NCBI GenBank assembly: GCA_030603065.1
Contig: JAUVYN010000005.1
Span: forward strand, 1-64,000
DNA: 64,000 nt
Source: Pseudomonas sp.
GTDB lineage: Bacteria; Pseudomonadota; Gammaproteobacteria; Pseudomonadales; Pseudomonadaceae
Reading direction: 5' to 3'
Shown here: positions 8,806-16,887 of the stretch, piece after piece
Position numbering within the stretch: position 1 is the stretch's first letter
Layout: the number at the start of each line of letters is the position of its first letter
The notes under the pieces: model-generated
Seen by the model: only the letters and a program-made list of their open reading frames with translations
Databases searched by the model: none
What the model was told of the DNA's origin: nothing
Translations under genes and position numbers: made by a program

Positions 8806-9135
8806 TTACTGGGGCTGGACCGCGTCCTTGATCATGGTCTGCAGTTCGCCAGACTCGTGCAGCTCCAGGATGATGTCGCTGCCGCCGACCAGTTCGCCCT
8901 TGATCCATAGCTGCGGGAAGGTCGGCCAGTTGGCATATTGCGGCAGCGTGGCACGGATGTCGGGGTTCTGCAGGATGTCCACGTAGGCGAACTTTTCACC
9001 CACGCTCATCAGAGCCTGTACCGCACGGGCGGAAAAACCGCACTGCGGAGCATTCGGTGCGCCTTTCATGTAGATGAGCACCGGGTTGTTGGAAATCTGC
9101 TCTTTGATGGTATCGATGGTAGGGTTGTTTTCCAT
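8806..9135 (-). CDS. grxD: Monothiol glutaredoxin Grx4
   Basis: A 109-residue CGFS-type glutaredoxin. Such proteins bind a [2Fe-2S] cluster between two monomers and glutathione and act in Fe-S cluster transfer rather than disulfide reduction. The active-site CGFS is at residues 32-35, preceded by YMKGAPNAPQ and followed by the glutathione-binding WPTFPQLWIKGELVGGSDI segment near 69-87. Length equals the E. coli protein plus or minus a few residues. It is convergent with moeA and has its own upstream region of 73 bp from the molybdoenzyme gene. Confidence 0.96.
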   Translation of the reverse strand: MENNPTIDTIKEQISNNPVLIYMKGAPNAPQCGFSARAVQALMSVGEKFAYVDILQNPDIRATLPQYANWPTFPQLWIKGELVGGSDIILELHESGELQTMIKDAVQPQ

Positions 9136-9208
9136 GACCTGTCCTCATGTCGGGCGCGGGCCTGCCGGGGCCCGCACAAAGACGCCTAGTGTACAGCAAA
9201 GCCGGTCG

Positions 9209-11293
9209 CTATGCTGCCACCACCTGGACCCGCAGCCCGTTCAGGGCCGCATTGCCGGTCACCGGATCGACGAATCGCTCATCGGTCACGTCATTGACAC
9301 TGACACCCGCATGAGCTCGCGCGATATCCTGCTGTACGCCCGGACGGTCGTGCCCCCAGCCATGTGGCAGACTGACCACTCCCTTGAACATTTCTTCGCT
9401 GCCGACCACTTCAACTGACACCTCGCCAACCCGCGAGCGCACCAGCACCCGCTGCCCGTCGGCCAGCCCCCGGGCCTGCATATCCAGGGGGTTCATCAGC
9501 AAATGGTGGCGTGGCTTGCCTTTGACCAGCCGCTGATAGTTATGCATCCAGGAATTGTTGCTGCGCACGTGGCGCCGACCGATCAGGAGGAGCTCGTCAT
9601 CGTCCGATGCGGTACGAAGAGTCGCGATAAACGCAGTGACGGCTTCGAGCATGGCGGAAGGGGCCGCCTCGATACGCTTGCTGGGGGTTTGCAGGCGACG
9701 CAACAGACTTGGCTTCAGAGGGCCGAGGTCGATACCGTGCGGATGCTCCCGGAGCACTTCAAGCGTCAGCCGATCTGCATGGGGCCCGGCACGCAGCGCA
9801 GCGTCGACCATCTGGTGCGGCGGCATGGTCGGCCGGCTTTCCTGGCCAGTCACGCGGGCATAGGCCTGCCCCAGTCCAACGAATATCTCCCAGTCATGCA
9901 GGCTGCCCTCAGGCTTGGCCAGAACCGGCTCGTTGTAGCGGGTCACGTTGCGCACCGCAAAATTGTTGAAGGTGATGTCGTAATGGTCGTGCTCAAGCGC
10001 CGAAGTCGGCGGCAGAATGACATCGGCGTGACGCGTAGTCTCATTGATGTAAAGATCGATACTGACCATGAACTCCAACGAGGCCAACGCACTGTCCAGC
10101 TGCCGACCATTGGGTGTGGACAGGACCGGGTTGCCCGCGGTGGTCACCAGTGCGCGAATCTGGCCTTCGCCGGGCGTCAGCATCTCTTCGGCCAACGCCA
10201 CGACAGGGATCTCGCCGTTAAACTCCGGCAGGCCCGACACGCGGCTGCGCCAACGGTCGAAATGCCCCGGCCGGCCTGCAGTCACGTCGAAGGCAGGTTC
10301 CGGAAGGAGCATCCCTCCGGGCTGGTCCAGATTGCCGGTAACCAGGTTGATGATCTGGATCAGCCACTGACACAGGGTGCCGTACTGTTGAACCGACACC
10401 CCCATGCGACCGTAACACACCGCCCGCTCGGCGGCGGCAAACTCCCGAGCCATTCCGCGGATACGGTCGGCAGGGATACCGCAATGGGCCGCTGCTGTCT
10501 CGATATTCACCTGGCCGACCACCCGCCGGATCTCCTCAAGACCCACCGCTGCCTCCAACGCCGGACTCGGACGTACCAGCGACTCCTCGAACAGGGTCGC
10601 CAGCATTGCCAGCAGGAAGGCCGCATCGGTGCCGGGACGGATGAAATGATGTTCACTGGCTACCTCAGCGGTTTCACTGCGGCGCGGATCTATGACCACA
10701 AGCTTGCCCCTTGCCGTCAGCGCCTTGATGCGCTTGCCGACGTCGGGCACCGTCATGATGCTGCCGTTGGAAGCCAGTGGGTTGGCCCCGAGCATCAGGA
10801 AGTAGTCGGTGTGGTCGATATCCGGGATCGGGATCATCAGCATATGGCCATACAGCCACAGCGAAACGAGATGGTGCGGCAGCTGATCGACCGAAGTGGC
10901 CGAGTAGCGCTGGCGCGTGCGTAATTGGCCGAAGAAGTAGTTGCCGTGGGTCATCGAGCCATAATTGTGCACGTTGGGATTGCCCGCATACACCGCCACC
11001 GCATTGCGTCCATGCTCCGCCTGAATCGCAGCAAGGCGCGTCGCCACCAGTTCGAAGGCCTCTTCCCAACTGATCGACTCCCAGCTCTCGCCTACCCGCC
11101 GAACCGGCCCCCGCAGTCGCTGAGGATCATTTTGCAGGTCCTGCAGCGCGACGGCTTTCGGGCAGATATGGCCACGGCTGAAAGGATCTTGCGGATCGCC
11201 CTTGATCGAGAGGATCTGCTCGCCCTCGGTCTCGATTGCCAGGCCGCAGATGGCCTCGCACAGATGGCACGCGCGAAAATGGGTGGTCGGCAT
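9209..11293 (-). CDS. Molybdopterin oxidoreductase, DMSO-reductase family
   Basis: A 694-residue catalytic subunit of the MGD-containing family. At the N-terminus C9-x2-C12-x3-C16-x27-C44 is a [4Fe-4S] ligand set as in formate dehydrogenase and nitrate reductase. Cofactor-binding blocks include LGANPLASNGSIM near 180, PRRSETAEVASEHHFIRPGTD near 220 and VSLPHGWGHDRPG near 640 in the C-terminal dinucleotide-binding domain. There is no Tat signal, so it is probably cytoplasmic, and no iron-sulfur or membrane partner gene is adjacent. The ATG at 11293 gives the expected N-terminus MPTTHFRACHLC. The substrate cannot be read from sequence; formate-type dehydrogenase is only one possibility. Confidence 0.88.
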   Translation of the reverse strand: MPTTHFRACHLCEAICGLAIETEGEQILSIKGDPQDPFSRGHICPKAVALQDLQNDPQRLRGPVRRVGESWESISWEEAFELVATRLAAIQAEHGRNAVAVYAGNPNVHNYGSMTHGNYFFGQLRTRQRYSATSVDQLPHHLVSLWLYGHMLMIPIPDIDHTDYFLMLGANPLASNGSIMTVPDVGKRIKALTARGKLVVIDPRRSETAEVASEHHFIRPGTDAAFLLAMLATLFEESLVRPSPALEAAVGLEEIRRVVGQVNIETAAAHCGIPADRIRGMAREFAAAERAVCYGRMGVSVQQYGTLCQWLIQIINLVTGNLDQPGGMLLPEPAFDVTAGRPGHFDRWRSRVSGLPEFNGEIPVVALAEEMLTPGEGQIRALVTTAGNPVLSTPNGRQLDSALASLEFMVSIDLYINETTRHADVILPPTSALEHDHYDITFNNFAVRNVTRYNEPVLAKPEGSLHDWEIFVGLGQAYARVTGQESRPTMPPHQMVDAALRAGPHADRLTLEVLREHPHGIDLGPLKPSLLRRLQTPSKRIEAAPSAMLEAVTAFIATLRTASDDDELLLIGRRHVRSNNSWMHNYQRLVKGKPRHHLLMNPLDMQARGLADGQRVLVRSRVGEVSVEVVGSEEMFKGVVSLPHGWGHDRPGVQQDIARAHAGVSVNDVTDERFVDPVTGNAALNGLRVQVVAA

Positions 11294-11553
11294 GAAAAGG
11301 CACTCTTGGCATTGTTTTCTATGGACGAACTCTAGAGCCCGGCGAGTGAGCCGGCAATGGCCGGAATGAGGCGCCATTCAGCAGGATTATGCCCTCCTTT
11401 GACCCTGCGCGGACGATGGGTATTTGCCATGCGGCAGAATTTACCGATAAGATCGCTGCTTCTCTTTTCAGGCAGGTGGCTTACTGCGCTGCGTTCGCGG
11501 TAGGGCTTGCTGTTCTCGGTCGCTGCCGACCGCGGTTATCAGGTAGTACAAAC
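11294..11553. other. 260-bp intergenic region upstream of argF
   Basis: Region between divergent transcription units. It should hold the argF promoter and any ArgR site. The stretch around 11418-11465 (GGTATTTGCCATGCGGCAG onward) has loose likeness to tandem ArgR half-sites, but not enough for a call. No small ORF with a ribosome site or RNA gene was recognised. Confidence 0.4.
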
Positions 11554-12459
11554 ATGACAGTTAGGCACTTTCTTTCACTAATGGATTGCTCCCAGGCCGA
11601 ACTAATCGGCTTGATCAAGCGCGGCGTCGAGTTGAAGGCGCTGCATCGCCAGGGTGTCGTTTACGAGCCACTGAAGAACCGCGTGCTCGCCATGATCTTC
11701 GAAAAAGCCTCTACCCGCACCAGAGTCTCCTTCGAGGCGGGCATGATTCAGCTTGGCGGTCAGGCCATCTTTCTGTCACCACGCGATACGCAGCTGGGTC
11801 GCGGTGAACCCATCGAAGACAGCGCGCGGGTTCTGTCCAGCATGGTCGATGCAGTGATGATCCGCACCTTCGCTCACGCCGATGTGGAAACCTTCGCACG
11901 TAACTCCACCGTGCCGGTGATCAACGGACTGACCGACTCGCTGCACCCATGCCAACTGCTTGCCGACATGCAGACCTATCACGAACAGCGCGGCTCCATT
12001 CAGGGCAAGCGGGTGGCCTGGATCGGCGACGGCAACAACATGTGCAATACCTTCATTCAGGCGGCCATGCAGTTCGATTTCACCCTGAGCGTCGCCTGCC
12101 CGGAAGGCTATGAACCGGACCAGGCCTTGCTCGATCAGGCCGGCGATCGCATCACACTGACCCGCGACCCGCGCGAAGCCGCGGCCGGCGCGCACCTGAT
12201 CAGCACCGATGTATGGGCCTCCATGGGCCAGGAGGACGAGGCGGAAGCACGCCTCAAGCGCTTCAAGCCTTATCAGGTCACTCCGCAGACCCTCGACCAG
12301 GCTGACGAGTCGGTCATCTTCATGCACTGCCTGCCGGCCCACAGGGGCGAAGAGGTCAGTTGCGAACTGATGAACGACCCGCGTTGCGTCGTTTGGGATC
12401 AGGCTGAGAATCGCCTGCACGTGCAGAAAGCCCTGGTGGAATTTCTGCTCGTCGACTAA
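11554..12459 (+). CDS. argF: Ornithine carbamoyltransferase
   Basis: Joins carbamoyl phosphate to ornithine to give citrulline in arginine synthesis. The 301-residue protein has the carbamoyl-phosphate loop [13 protein letters not shown] near residues 50-62, the [14 protein letters not shown] block near 128-141, DGNNMCNTF near 157-165 and the catalytic [11 protein letters not shown] near 257-267. This is the anabolic type by length and by its lack of neighbouring arc genes. The ATG at 11554 has AGGT upstream and begins with the common [11 protein letters not shown]; the frame runs open to 11389 but without support. It precedes an ABC ATPase gene by 11 bp. Confidence 0.96.
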   Translation: MTVRHFLSLMDCSQAELIGLIKRGVELKALHRQGVVYEPLKNRVLAMIFEKASTRTRVSFEAGMIQLGGQAIFLSPRDTQLGRGEPIEDSARVLSSMVDAVMIRTFAHADVETFARNSTVPVINGLTDSLHPCQLLADMQTYHEQRGSIQGKRVAWIGDGNNMCNTFIQAAMQFDFTLSVACPEGYEPDQALLDQAGDRITLTRDPREAAAGAHLISTDVWASMGQEDEAEARLKRFKPYQVTPQTLDQADESVIFMHCLPAHRGEEVSCELMNDPRCVVWDQAENRLHVQKALVEFLLVD

Positions 12460-12470
12460 CCGGAGCCTGC

Positions 12471-13589
12471 ATGGCTGATCACCCCATCATTCTTGAGCTC
12501 AACGAGGTCTCCTGCGGCTACGCCGGGCACCAGGTAGTATCTGGACTCAGTGTCCACCTGCGCGCCGGAGACATCGGCTGCCTGCTCGGTCCTTCGGGCT
12601 GCGGCAAGACCACTACCCTGCGCGCCATCGCTGGCTTCGAGCCCATTACCAGTGGGGAGATCGTTCTGGCAGGCGAGGTCATGTCGACCGCCCAGCGCAG
12701 GACCCCGCCAGAACAACGCCGCATTGGCATGGTGTTTCAGGATTACGCGCTGTTTCCTCACCTTACCGTGCAGGACAACGTGGCCTTTGGTATCAACCGC
12801 CATCCCGACCGCAAGCGTATCGTTGGAGAACTGCTGGAGCTGGTCAAACTGAATCACCTTGGCCGGCGCTACCCCCATGAGCTATCCGGGGGCCAGCAGC
12901 AACGGGTCGCCCTTGCCAGGGCGCTGGCGCCGGACCCGAAGCTGCTGCTGATGGACGAACCGTTTTCCAATCTCGACGGTGAGCTACGGCGGCGCCTCTC
13001 CAGTGAGGTGCGCGACATTCTCAAACAGCGTGGAATCAGCGCCATGCTGGTCACCCATGATCAGAACGAAGCCTTCGCTGTATGCGATCACGTTGGCGTA
13101 TTGAAAGAGGGCAAGCTGCAGCAGTGGGATAGTCCCTATAACCTGTACCACGAACCAGTCACCCCTTTCGTAGCGAGTTTCATTGGGCAGGGCTACTTCA
13201 TTCGTGGCCAGTTGCTGACTCCCGATACGGTGCAGACCGAATTGGGCGTCATTCGTGGCAACCGGGCCTATCAGTTGCCGGCAGGGAGCGCGGTCGACGT
13301 GCTCCTCAGGCCCGACGATATAGTCGGGCATGAAGAAAGCGCGCTACAAGCGACGGTGGTTGGGAAGACCTTTCTCGGCGCCGCCACCCTGTATCGACTG
13401 CAACTTTCCACCGGCAGCGTGCTGGAGTCGATCTTTCCAAGCCATGCCGACCATGCCATGGGCGCCCGGATCGGAATTCGCATCGCCGCCGACCATCTGG
13501 TGGTTTTTGCCGCTCAGGGCAGCGTAAATGTGCATGCCCAACTGCCCCTGGAGCAGGTGCTCGACGCCGGCGCCTCCAGCTCGGTCTGA
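12471..13589 (+). CDS. ABC transporter ATP-binding protein (FbpC/PotA-like), orphan
   Basis: A 372-residue importer ATPase. Walker A GPSGCGKTT is near residues 38-46, the Q-loop FQDYALFPHLT near 90-100, the signature LSGGQQQRVALARAL near 139-153, Walker B LLLMDEPFSNLDG near 159-171 and the switch His in VTHDQNEAFAV near 194-204. A C-terminal TOBE-type regulatory domain follows from about residue 240. The closest familiar proteins are FbpC (ferric iron) and PotA/CysA-like ATPases. No permease or binding-protein gene is adjacent, so its transporter must be encoded elsewhere. It starts 11 bp after argF and may be cotranscribed with it. Confidence 0.88.
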   Translation: MADHPIILELNEVSCGYAGHQVVSGLSVHLRAGDIGCLLGPSGCGKTTTLRAIAGFEPITSGEIVLAGEVMSTAQRRTPPEQRRIGMVFQDYALFPHLTVQDNVAFGINRHPDRKRIVGELLELVKLNHLGRRYPHELSGGQQQRVALARALAPDPKLLLMDEPFSNLDGELRRRLSSEVRDILKQRGISAMLVTHDQNEAFAVCDHVGVLKEGKLQQWDSPYNLYHEPVTPFVASFIGQGYFIRGQLLTPDTVQTELGVIRGNRAYQLPAGSAVDVLLRPDDIVGHEESALQATVVGKTFLGAATLYRLQLSTGSVLESIFPSHADHAMGARIGIRIAADHLVVFAAQGSVNVHAQLPLEQVLDAGASSSV

Positions 13590-13626
13590 GACTGGACGCT
13601 GGCTGCAACCAGCGCCCCTATGCGGT

Positions 13627-14886
13627 TTACTGCTCCGCCGGGCGGTACAGGATGTTGCTGACCGTACCGTGTACTACCCGTGAGTGGCGATAATCGGTAT
13701 TTTGCATCATCCCCAGCGTGATAATTCCGTTGGCCGGGTCCACCCACATCCAGGGTCCCTGAATCCCCCACCACCAGTAGGTACCTTCAGGTAGATACTG
13801 GGCAGCCGACGAGTCGTTGACCACTGCCACATTCAGGCCGAAGCGATTGCCCGGAGCCCAGTTCGGGCCTTCTACCTGTTTGGGCAACTGGTCGCTCGCC
13901 ATCAGCCGCACGGTTTCGGCCTGGAGCAGACGCACACCGTCGAGTTCGCCTTCGTTGAGCAGCATGCGGGCAAACCGCAAATAATCATCCATGCTCGAAA
14001 TCAGCCCGCCGCCACCGTTGAGGAAATTGGGTTTGCGCAGGAAAAAGTCATTTGGCAGCGGCTGCAGGCCATCTTCAGAGGGCCGATAGGAAACGGCCAG
14101 GCGCTCCGCCTTGTCCGCGGGTACGTAAAAACCCGTGTCCTTCATCCCAAGCGGCTTGAAGATGTTCTGCTCGAGAAACGCATCGAAAGACATGCCGGAG
14201 AGCACCTCCACCAGCCGTGCCTGAATATCCACCGACACACTGTAGTGCCATTGCGTTCCGGGTTGCTGGCGCAGCGGAATGACCGCAAGCTTTTCGATCA
14301 TATCGGCAAGCGTAGTGTCCGGATTCTGAATGTCTTCCTTGACGTAGAGCGCATCGACCTGCGATTCGGAAAACCTGCCGTAGGTGAAGCCCGCAGTGTG
14401 ATTCATCAGCTCGCGTATGGTCAGCGGGTGCTGGGCAGGCTCTGTCACGGGCCGACCGTCTGGCCCATCCTCCTTTGCCACCTGCATGCCCTTGAACTGC
14501 GGCAGATATAGTTCGACCGGATCGTCCAGTTGAAACTTCCCCTGCTCATGGAGCATGAGCAGCGCGGTTCCGGTGATCGGCTTGGTCAGAGAAAATATCT
14601 TGTAAAGGGTGTCCTCAGCGAGCGGCTTGCGCGAGTCCAGTTCCTGATACCCGGTCAGCTTGCGATGGATAACCTCGCCATCCTGATAGATCAGGATATC
14701 GATCCCGGCGAGTTTGCCCTGGTCTATCTGGGCCTGCATCGCCTGATCCAGCATGGCCAGGCGCTGGGGGGCGATGGTGTAATGGTTCGCCGGTTCGGCG
14801 TGCAGCGCCTGGGCGAAGAGGGCCGCAGCGGTCAGCATAAGACAGTTTGCACCCAAACGGCGAGCAGAAGGGAGGACCGACAGCAT
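13627..14886 (-). CDS. Exported serine hydrolase, class C beta-lactamase/EstB-like fold
   Basis: A 419-residue protein with an N-terminal signal peptide (hydrophobic LMLTAAALFAQALHA, cleavage near residue 30). The catalytic S-x-x-K motif appears as SLTK near residue 98 in the segment YKIFSLTKPITG. The second motif is of the esterase type YSV (WHYSVSVDIQARLVE) near 215 rather than the beta-lactamase YxN. These features suit a periplasmic esterase, lipase or D-aminopeptidase of the Beta-lactamase family (EstB-like) rather than a true AmpC. No ampR or peptidoglycan gene is next to it, and the substrate is unknown. Confidence 0.82.
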   Translation of the reverse strand: MLSVLPSARRLGANCLMLTAAALFAQALHAEPANHYTIAPQRLAMLDQAMQAQIDQGKLAGIDILIYQDGEVIHRKLTGYQELDSRKPLAEDTLYKIFSLTKPITGTALLMLHEQGKFQLDDPVELYLPQFKGMQVAKEDGPDGRPVTEPAQHPLTIRELMNHTAGFTYGRFSESQVDALYVKEDIQNPDTTLADMIEKLAVIPLRQQPGTQWHYSVSVDIQARLVEVLSGMSFDAFLEQNIFKPLGMKDTGFYVPADKAERLAVSYRPSEDGLQPLPNDFFLRKPNFLNGGGGLISSMDDYLRFARMLLNEGELDGVRLLQAETVRLMASDQLPKQVEGPNWAPGNRFGLNVAVVNDSSAAQYLPEGTYWWWGIQGPWMWVDPANGIITLGMMQNTDYRHSRVVHGTVSNILYRPAEQ

Positions 14887-15053
14887 GGCAACGATTTCCT
14901 TGTTGTTGTACGAAGCCGATACATTACTGTGGATCGTTCGGAACCGCTAGCTGCGGCCATTCAGCACAGACATCTTCTGAAACGATGGTTCGCTGACAAG
15001 CGTTCCGGTGCAGCCTAATCTGACTCGACCATCGTCGAGCTGGAAGCCATGCC

Positions 15054-15566
15054 ATGAAACGCAGAGCCTTGATCGCCGCACTTGCCGCCCTACCCGCCCT
15101 CACGCTGCCGGGCAGGCAGGGGCTGGCCAAGGACTCCGCCCAAGGTGCGGCTACTCCCCTGCCCCATCCCCCGGAGTACTGGCGCGACAAAGTCAGTGCC
15201 GAAGCCTGGCAGGTGCTCTTTCGGGACGGAACCGAACCGGCAGGCAGCAGCCGCCTGGACAAGCTGTATGAGGAAGGCACCTACACCTGCGCAGCATGCT
15301 TCGCGCCACTCTTTCGCAGTGAAGACAAATTTGATAGCGGCACCGGCTGGCCCAGCTTCACACAACCAATGGAAGGTGTCATCGGCACGCGGCTGGATTT
15401 CAGCCTGATCTGGCCCCGAACCGAGTATCACTGTATCCGCTGCGGGGGCCATCAGGGCCACGTGTTCAAGGATGGCCCACCCCCACGGGGCGAGCGCTGG
15501 TGCAACAATGGCGTTGCGTTGCGCTTCGTGCCTGCCGGAGAGCCGCTTCCGGAGTTGCGCGGATGA
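15054..15566 (+). CDS. msrB: Exported methionine-R-sulfoxide reductase
   Basis: Reduces methionine-R-sulfoxide in proteins. The 170-residue product has an N-terminal signal (MKRRALIAALAALPALTL), so it should act in the periplasm. The zinc cysteines are C79 and C82 (CAAC) and C127 and C130 (CIRC); the substrate-site block FDSGTGWPSF lies near 103-112 and the catalytic Cys is C150 in RWCNN. The stop overlaps the start of the exported MsrA gene in ATGA. Together they repair both epimers outside the cytoplasm. The electron source, usually a DsbD-like thiol relay, is not encoded here. Confidence 0.93.
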   Translation: MKRRALIAALAALPALTLPGRQGLAKDSAQGAATPLPHPPEYWRDKVSAEAWQVLFRDGTEPAGSSRLDKLYEEGTYTCAACFAPLFRSEDKFDSGTGWPSFTQPMEGVIGTRLDFSLIWPRTEYHCIRCGGHQGHVFKDGPPPRGERWCNNGVALRFVPAGEPLPELRG

Positions 15567-16183
15567 AAGCGAAGTTGCAAGGTTGGCTTCTATTCCCGGT
15601 GATTCTGGTTTGCCTGAGCGCTAACGCAGCACCCGAGCCGATAGGTGATCCGCCTGAAGGCCAGGAGGTGGCCGTCTTTGCCGGAGGCTGCTTTTGGTGT
15701 ACGGAAGCTGACTTCGACAAGATCGATGGAGTAGTGTCCACCCTTTCCGGCTATATCGGAGGCGACGCCAAGTCGGCGAACTACCCCGCGGTCTCGGCGG
15801 GCCGCACCGACCATATCGAAGCGGTCGCAGTTTTCTACGACCCATCAGCCGTGAGCTTCAGTCAACTGGTGGAAGCCTTTTGGCCCACGATCGACCCCAT
15901 TACCCCGAACGCGCAATTCTGCGACACCGGTCCGCAGTACCGTAGCGCAGTCTTCTACGCAGACGAGGAGCAGCGCAAAATCCTTGAAGCATCCCGCGCA
16001 GCGCTGGCTGCCTCCGGTCGCTTTGCTCAGCCTATCGTGACCGAAATACTACCGCGAACCCCGTTTTATGCCGCCGAACAATATCATCAGGATTACTACC
16101 AGAAGAATCCGCTGCGTTATCGCTACTACCGCTCCCGCTGCGGGCGCGATGCGCGGCTGGAAGAGCTTTGGGGCGACCGCTGA
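15563..16183 (+). CDS. msrA: Exported methionine-S-sulfoxide reductase
   Basis: A 206-residue MsrA with a signal peptide (LLFPVILVCLSANA, cleavage near residue 23). The catalytic motif GGCFWC at residues 41-46 supplies the reactive C43. Family segments SGYIGGDAKSANYPAVSAGRT... with HIEAV, FWPTIDPITPNAQFCDTGPQYRS and YHQDYYQKNP follow. The start codon overlaps the msrB stop, and an intrinsic terminator closes the pair 22 bp downstream. The two genes encode separate proteins, in contrast to the fused MsrAB of Neisseria. The in-frame ORF begins earlier, at 15500, but that part lies within msrB. Confidence 0.93.
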   Translation: MKAKLQGWLLFPVILVCLSANAAPEPIGDPPEGQEVAVFAGGCFWCTEADFDKIDGVVSTLSGYIGGDAKSANYPAVSAGRTDHIEAVAVFYDPSAVSFSQLVEAFWPTIDPITPNAQFCDTGPQYRSAVFYADEEQRKILEASRAALAASGRFAQPIVTEILPRTPFYAAEQYHQDYYQKNPLRYRYYRSRCGRDARLEELWGDR

Positions 16184-16204
16184 CAAGCATGGCAAAACGA
16201 GCTG

Positions 16205-16232
16205 CAAGTCAGGATAATGCCTGACTTGTTTT
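16205..16232 (+). terminator. Intrinsic terminator of msrB-msrA
   Basis: CAAGTCAGG, the loop ATAATG and CCTGACTTG form a perfect 9-bp stem followed directly by TTTT. It separates msrBA from slyD. Confidence 0.85.
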
Positions 16233-16254
16233 CCAGTCCGAGTGAACACAGAGA

Positions 16255-16734
16255 ATGAAGATTGCCAAGAATACCGTGGTGGAATTCCATTACGGCCTGA
16301 CCGACGCCAACGGTGACATCGAAAACTCACGGATGCACGAACCGGTGCTCTACCTGTATGGCCAGCCGGGGCTGGTGGATGGGCTGGTCGAGGCGCTGGA
16401 AGGCCATGTTGCGGGCGACAGGTTCACTGTCGAGCTGACTGCCGAGCAGGCCTATGGCCCGCGTCTGGACAATGCAATCCAGAAGGTTCAGATCAAGCAT
16501 CTGCAGGGCGCTAAAAAATGGAAGCCGGGCATGATCGCCGTCATCGAGACCGAACAGGGTCCGCGTCAGGTTACGATCCGCAAGGTGGGTCTGTCCCAGG
16601 CGGAAGTCGATGCCAATCATCCGCTTGCTGGCCGCGACCTGACCTTCGATATCGAGATCCTGTCGGTCCGGGAAGCAACTCAGGAGGAGCTGGCCCACGG
16701 CCACGCCCATGGCGTAGGTGGCCACCAGCACTGA
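16255..16734 (+). CDS. slyD: FKBP-type peptidyl-prolyl isomerase SlyD-like
   Basis: A 159-residue cytoplasmic prolyl isomerase/chaperone. The FKBP fold begins with AKNTVVEFHYGLTDANGD, followed by the insert-in-flap chaperone domain (GLVDGLVEALEGHVAGDRF through NHPLAGRDLTFDIEI). The short C-terminus ends HGHAHGVGGHQH, a reduced version of the histidine-rich metal-binding tail of E. coli SlyD, which may bind nickel or other metals. AGAGA precedes the ATG. It is transcribed alone after the msrBA terminator, and 153 bp without recognisable features separate it from the convergent transporter gene. Confidence 0.92.
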   Translation: MKIAKNTVVEFHYGLTDANGDIENSRMHEPVLYLYGQPGLVDGLVEALEGHVAGDRFTVELTAEQAYGPRLDNAIQKVQIKHLQGAKKWKPGMIAVIETEQGPRQVTIRKVGLSQAEVDANHPLAGRDLTFDIEILSVREATQEELAHGHAHGVGGHQH

Positions 16735-16887
16735 CTGCCGTCAGACAGCTTTACCGCAGGCCGAGCGACGATGTGTTCATTGACATCCACCGCCACCAGG
16801 GCCTCCGTGAAAAACGGCATCGCCGTGCAACCGCTTCGGCTGACAGGGCGATGTTACAAGCGCGTCACCGAAGCGTTATCACTCCCT

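Noticed and set aside
9503..10924. A 473-codon plus-strand frame
   Set aside because: Antisense to the molybdopterin oxidoreductase; low-complexity His/Gln/Arg composition typical of shadow frames.
11389..11553. Upstream extension of argF
   Set aside because: OTC homology begins at 11554; the extension has no ribosome site and no similarity.
13627..14886. Serine hydrolase as an AmpC beta-lactamase
   Set aside because: The second motif is YSV rather than YxN, and there is no ampR; an EstB-like esterase or peptidase fits better.
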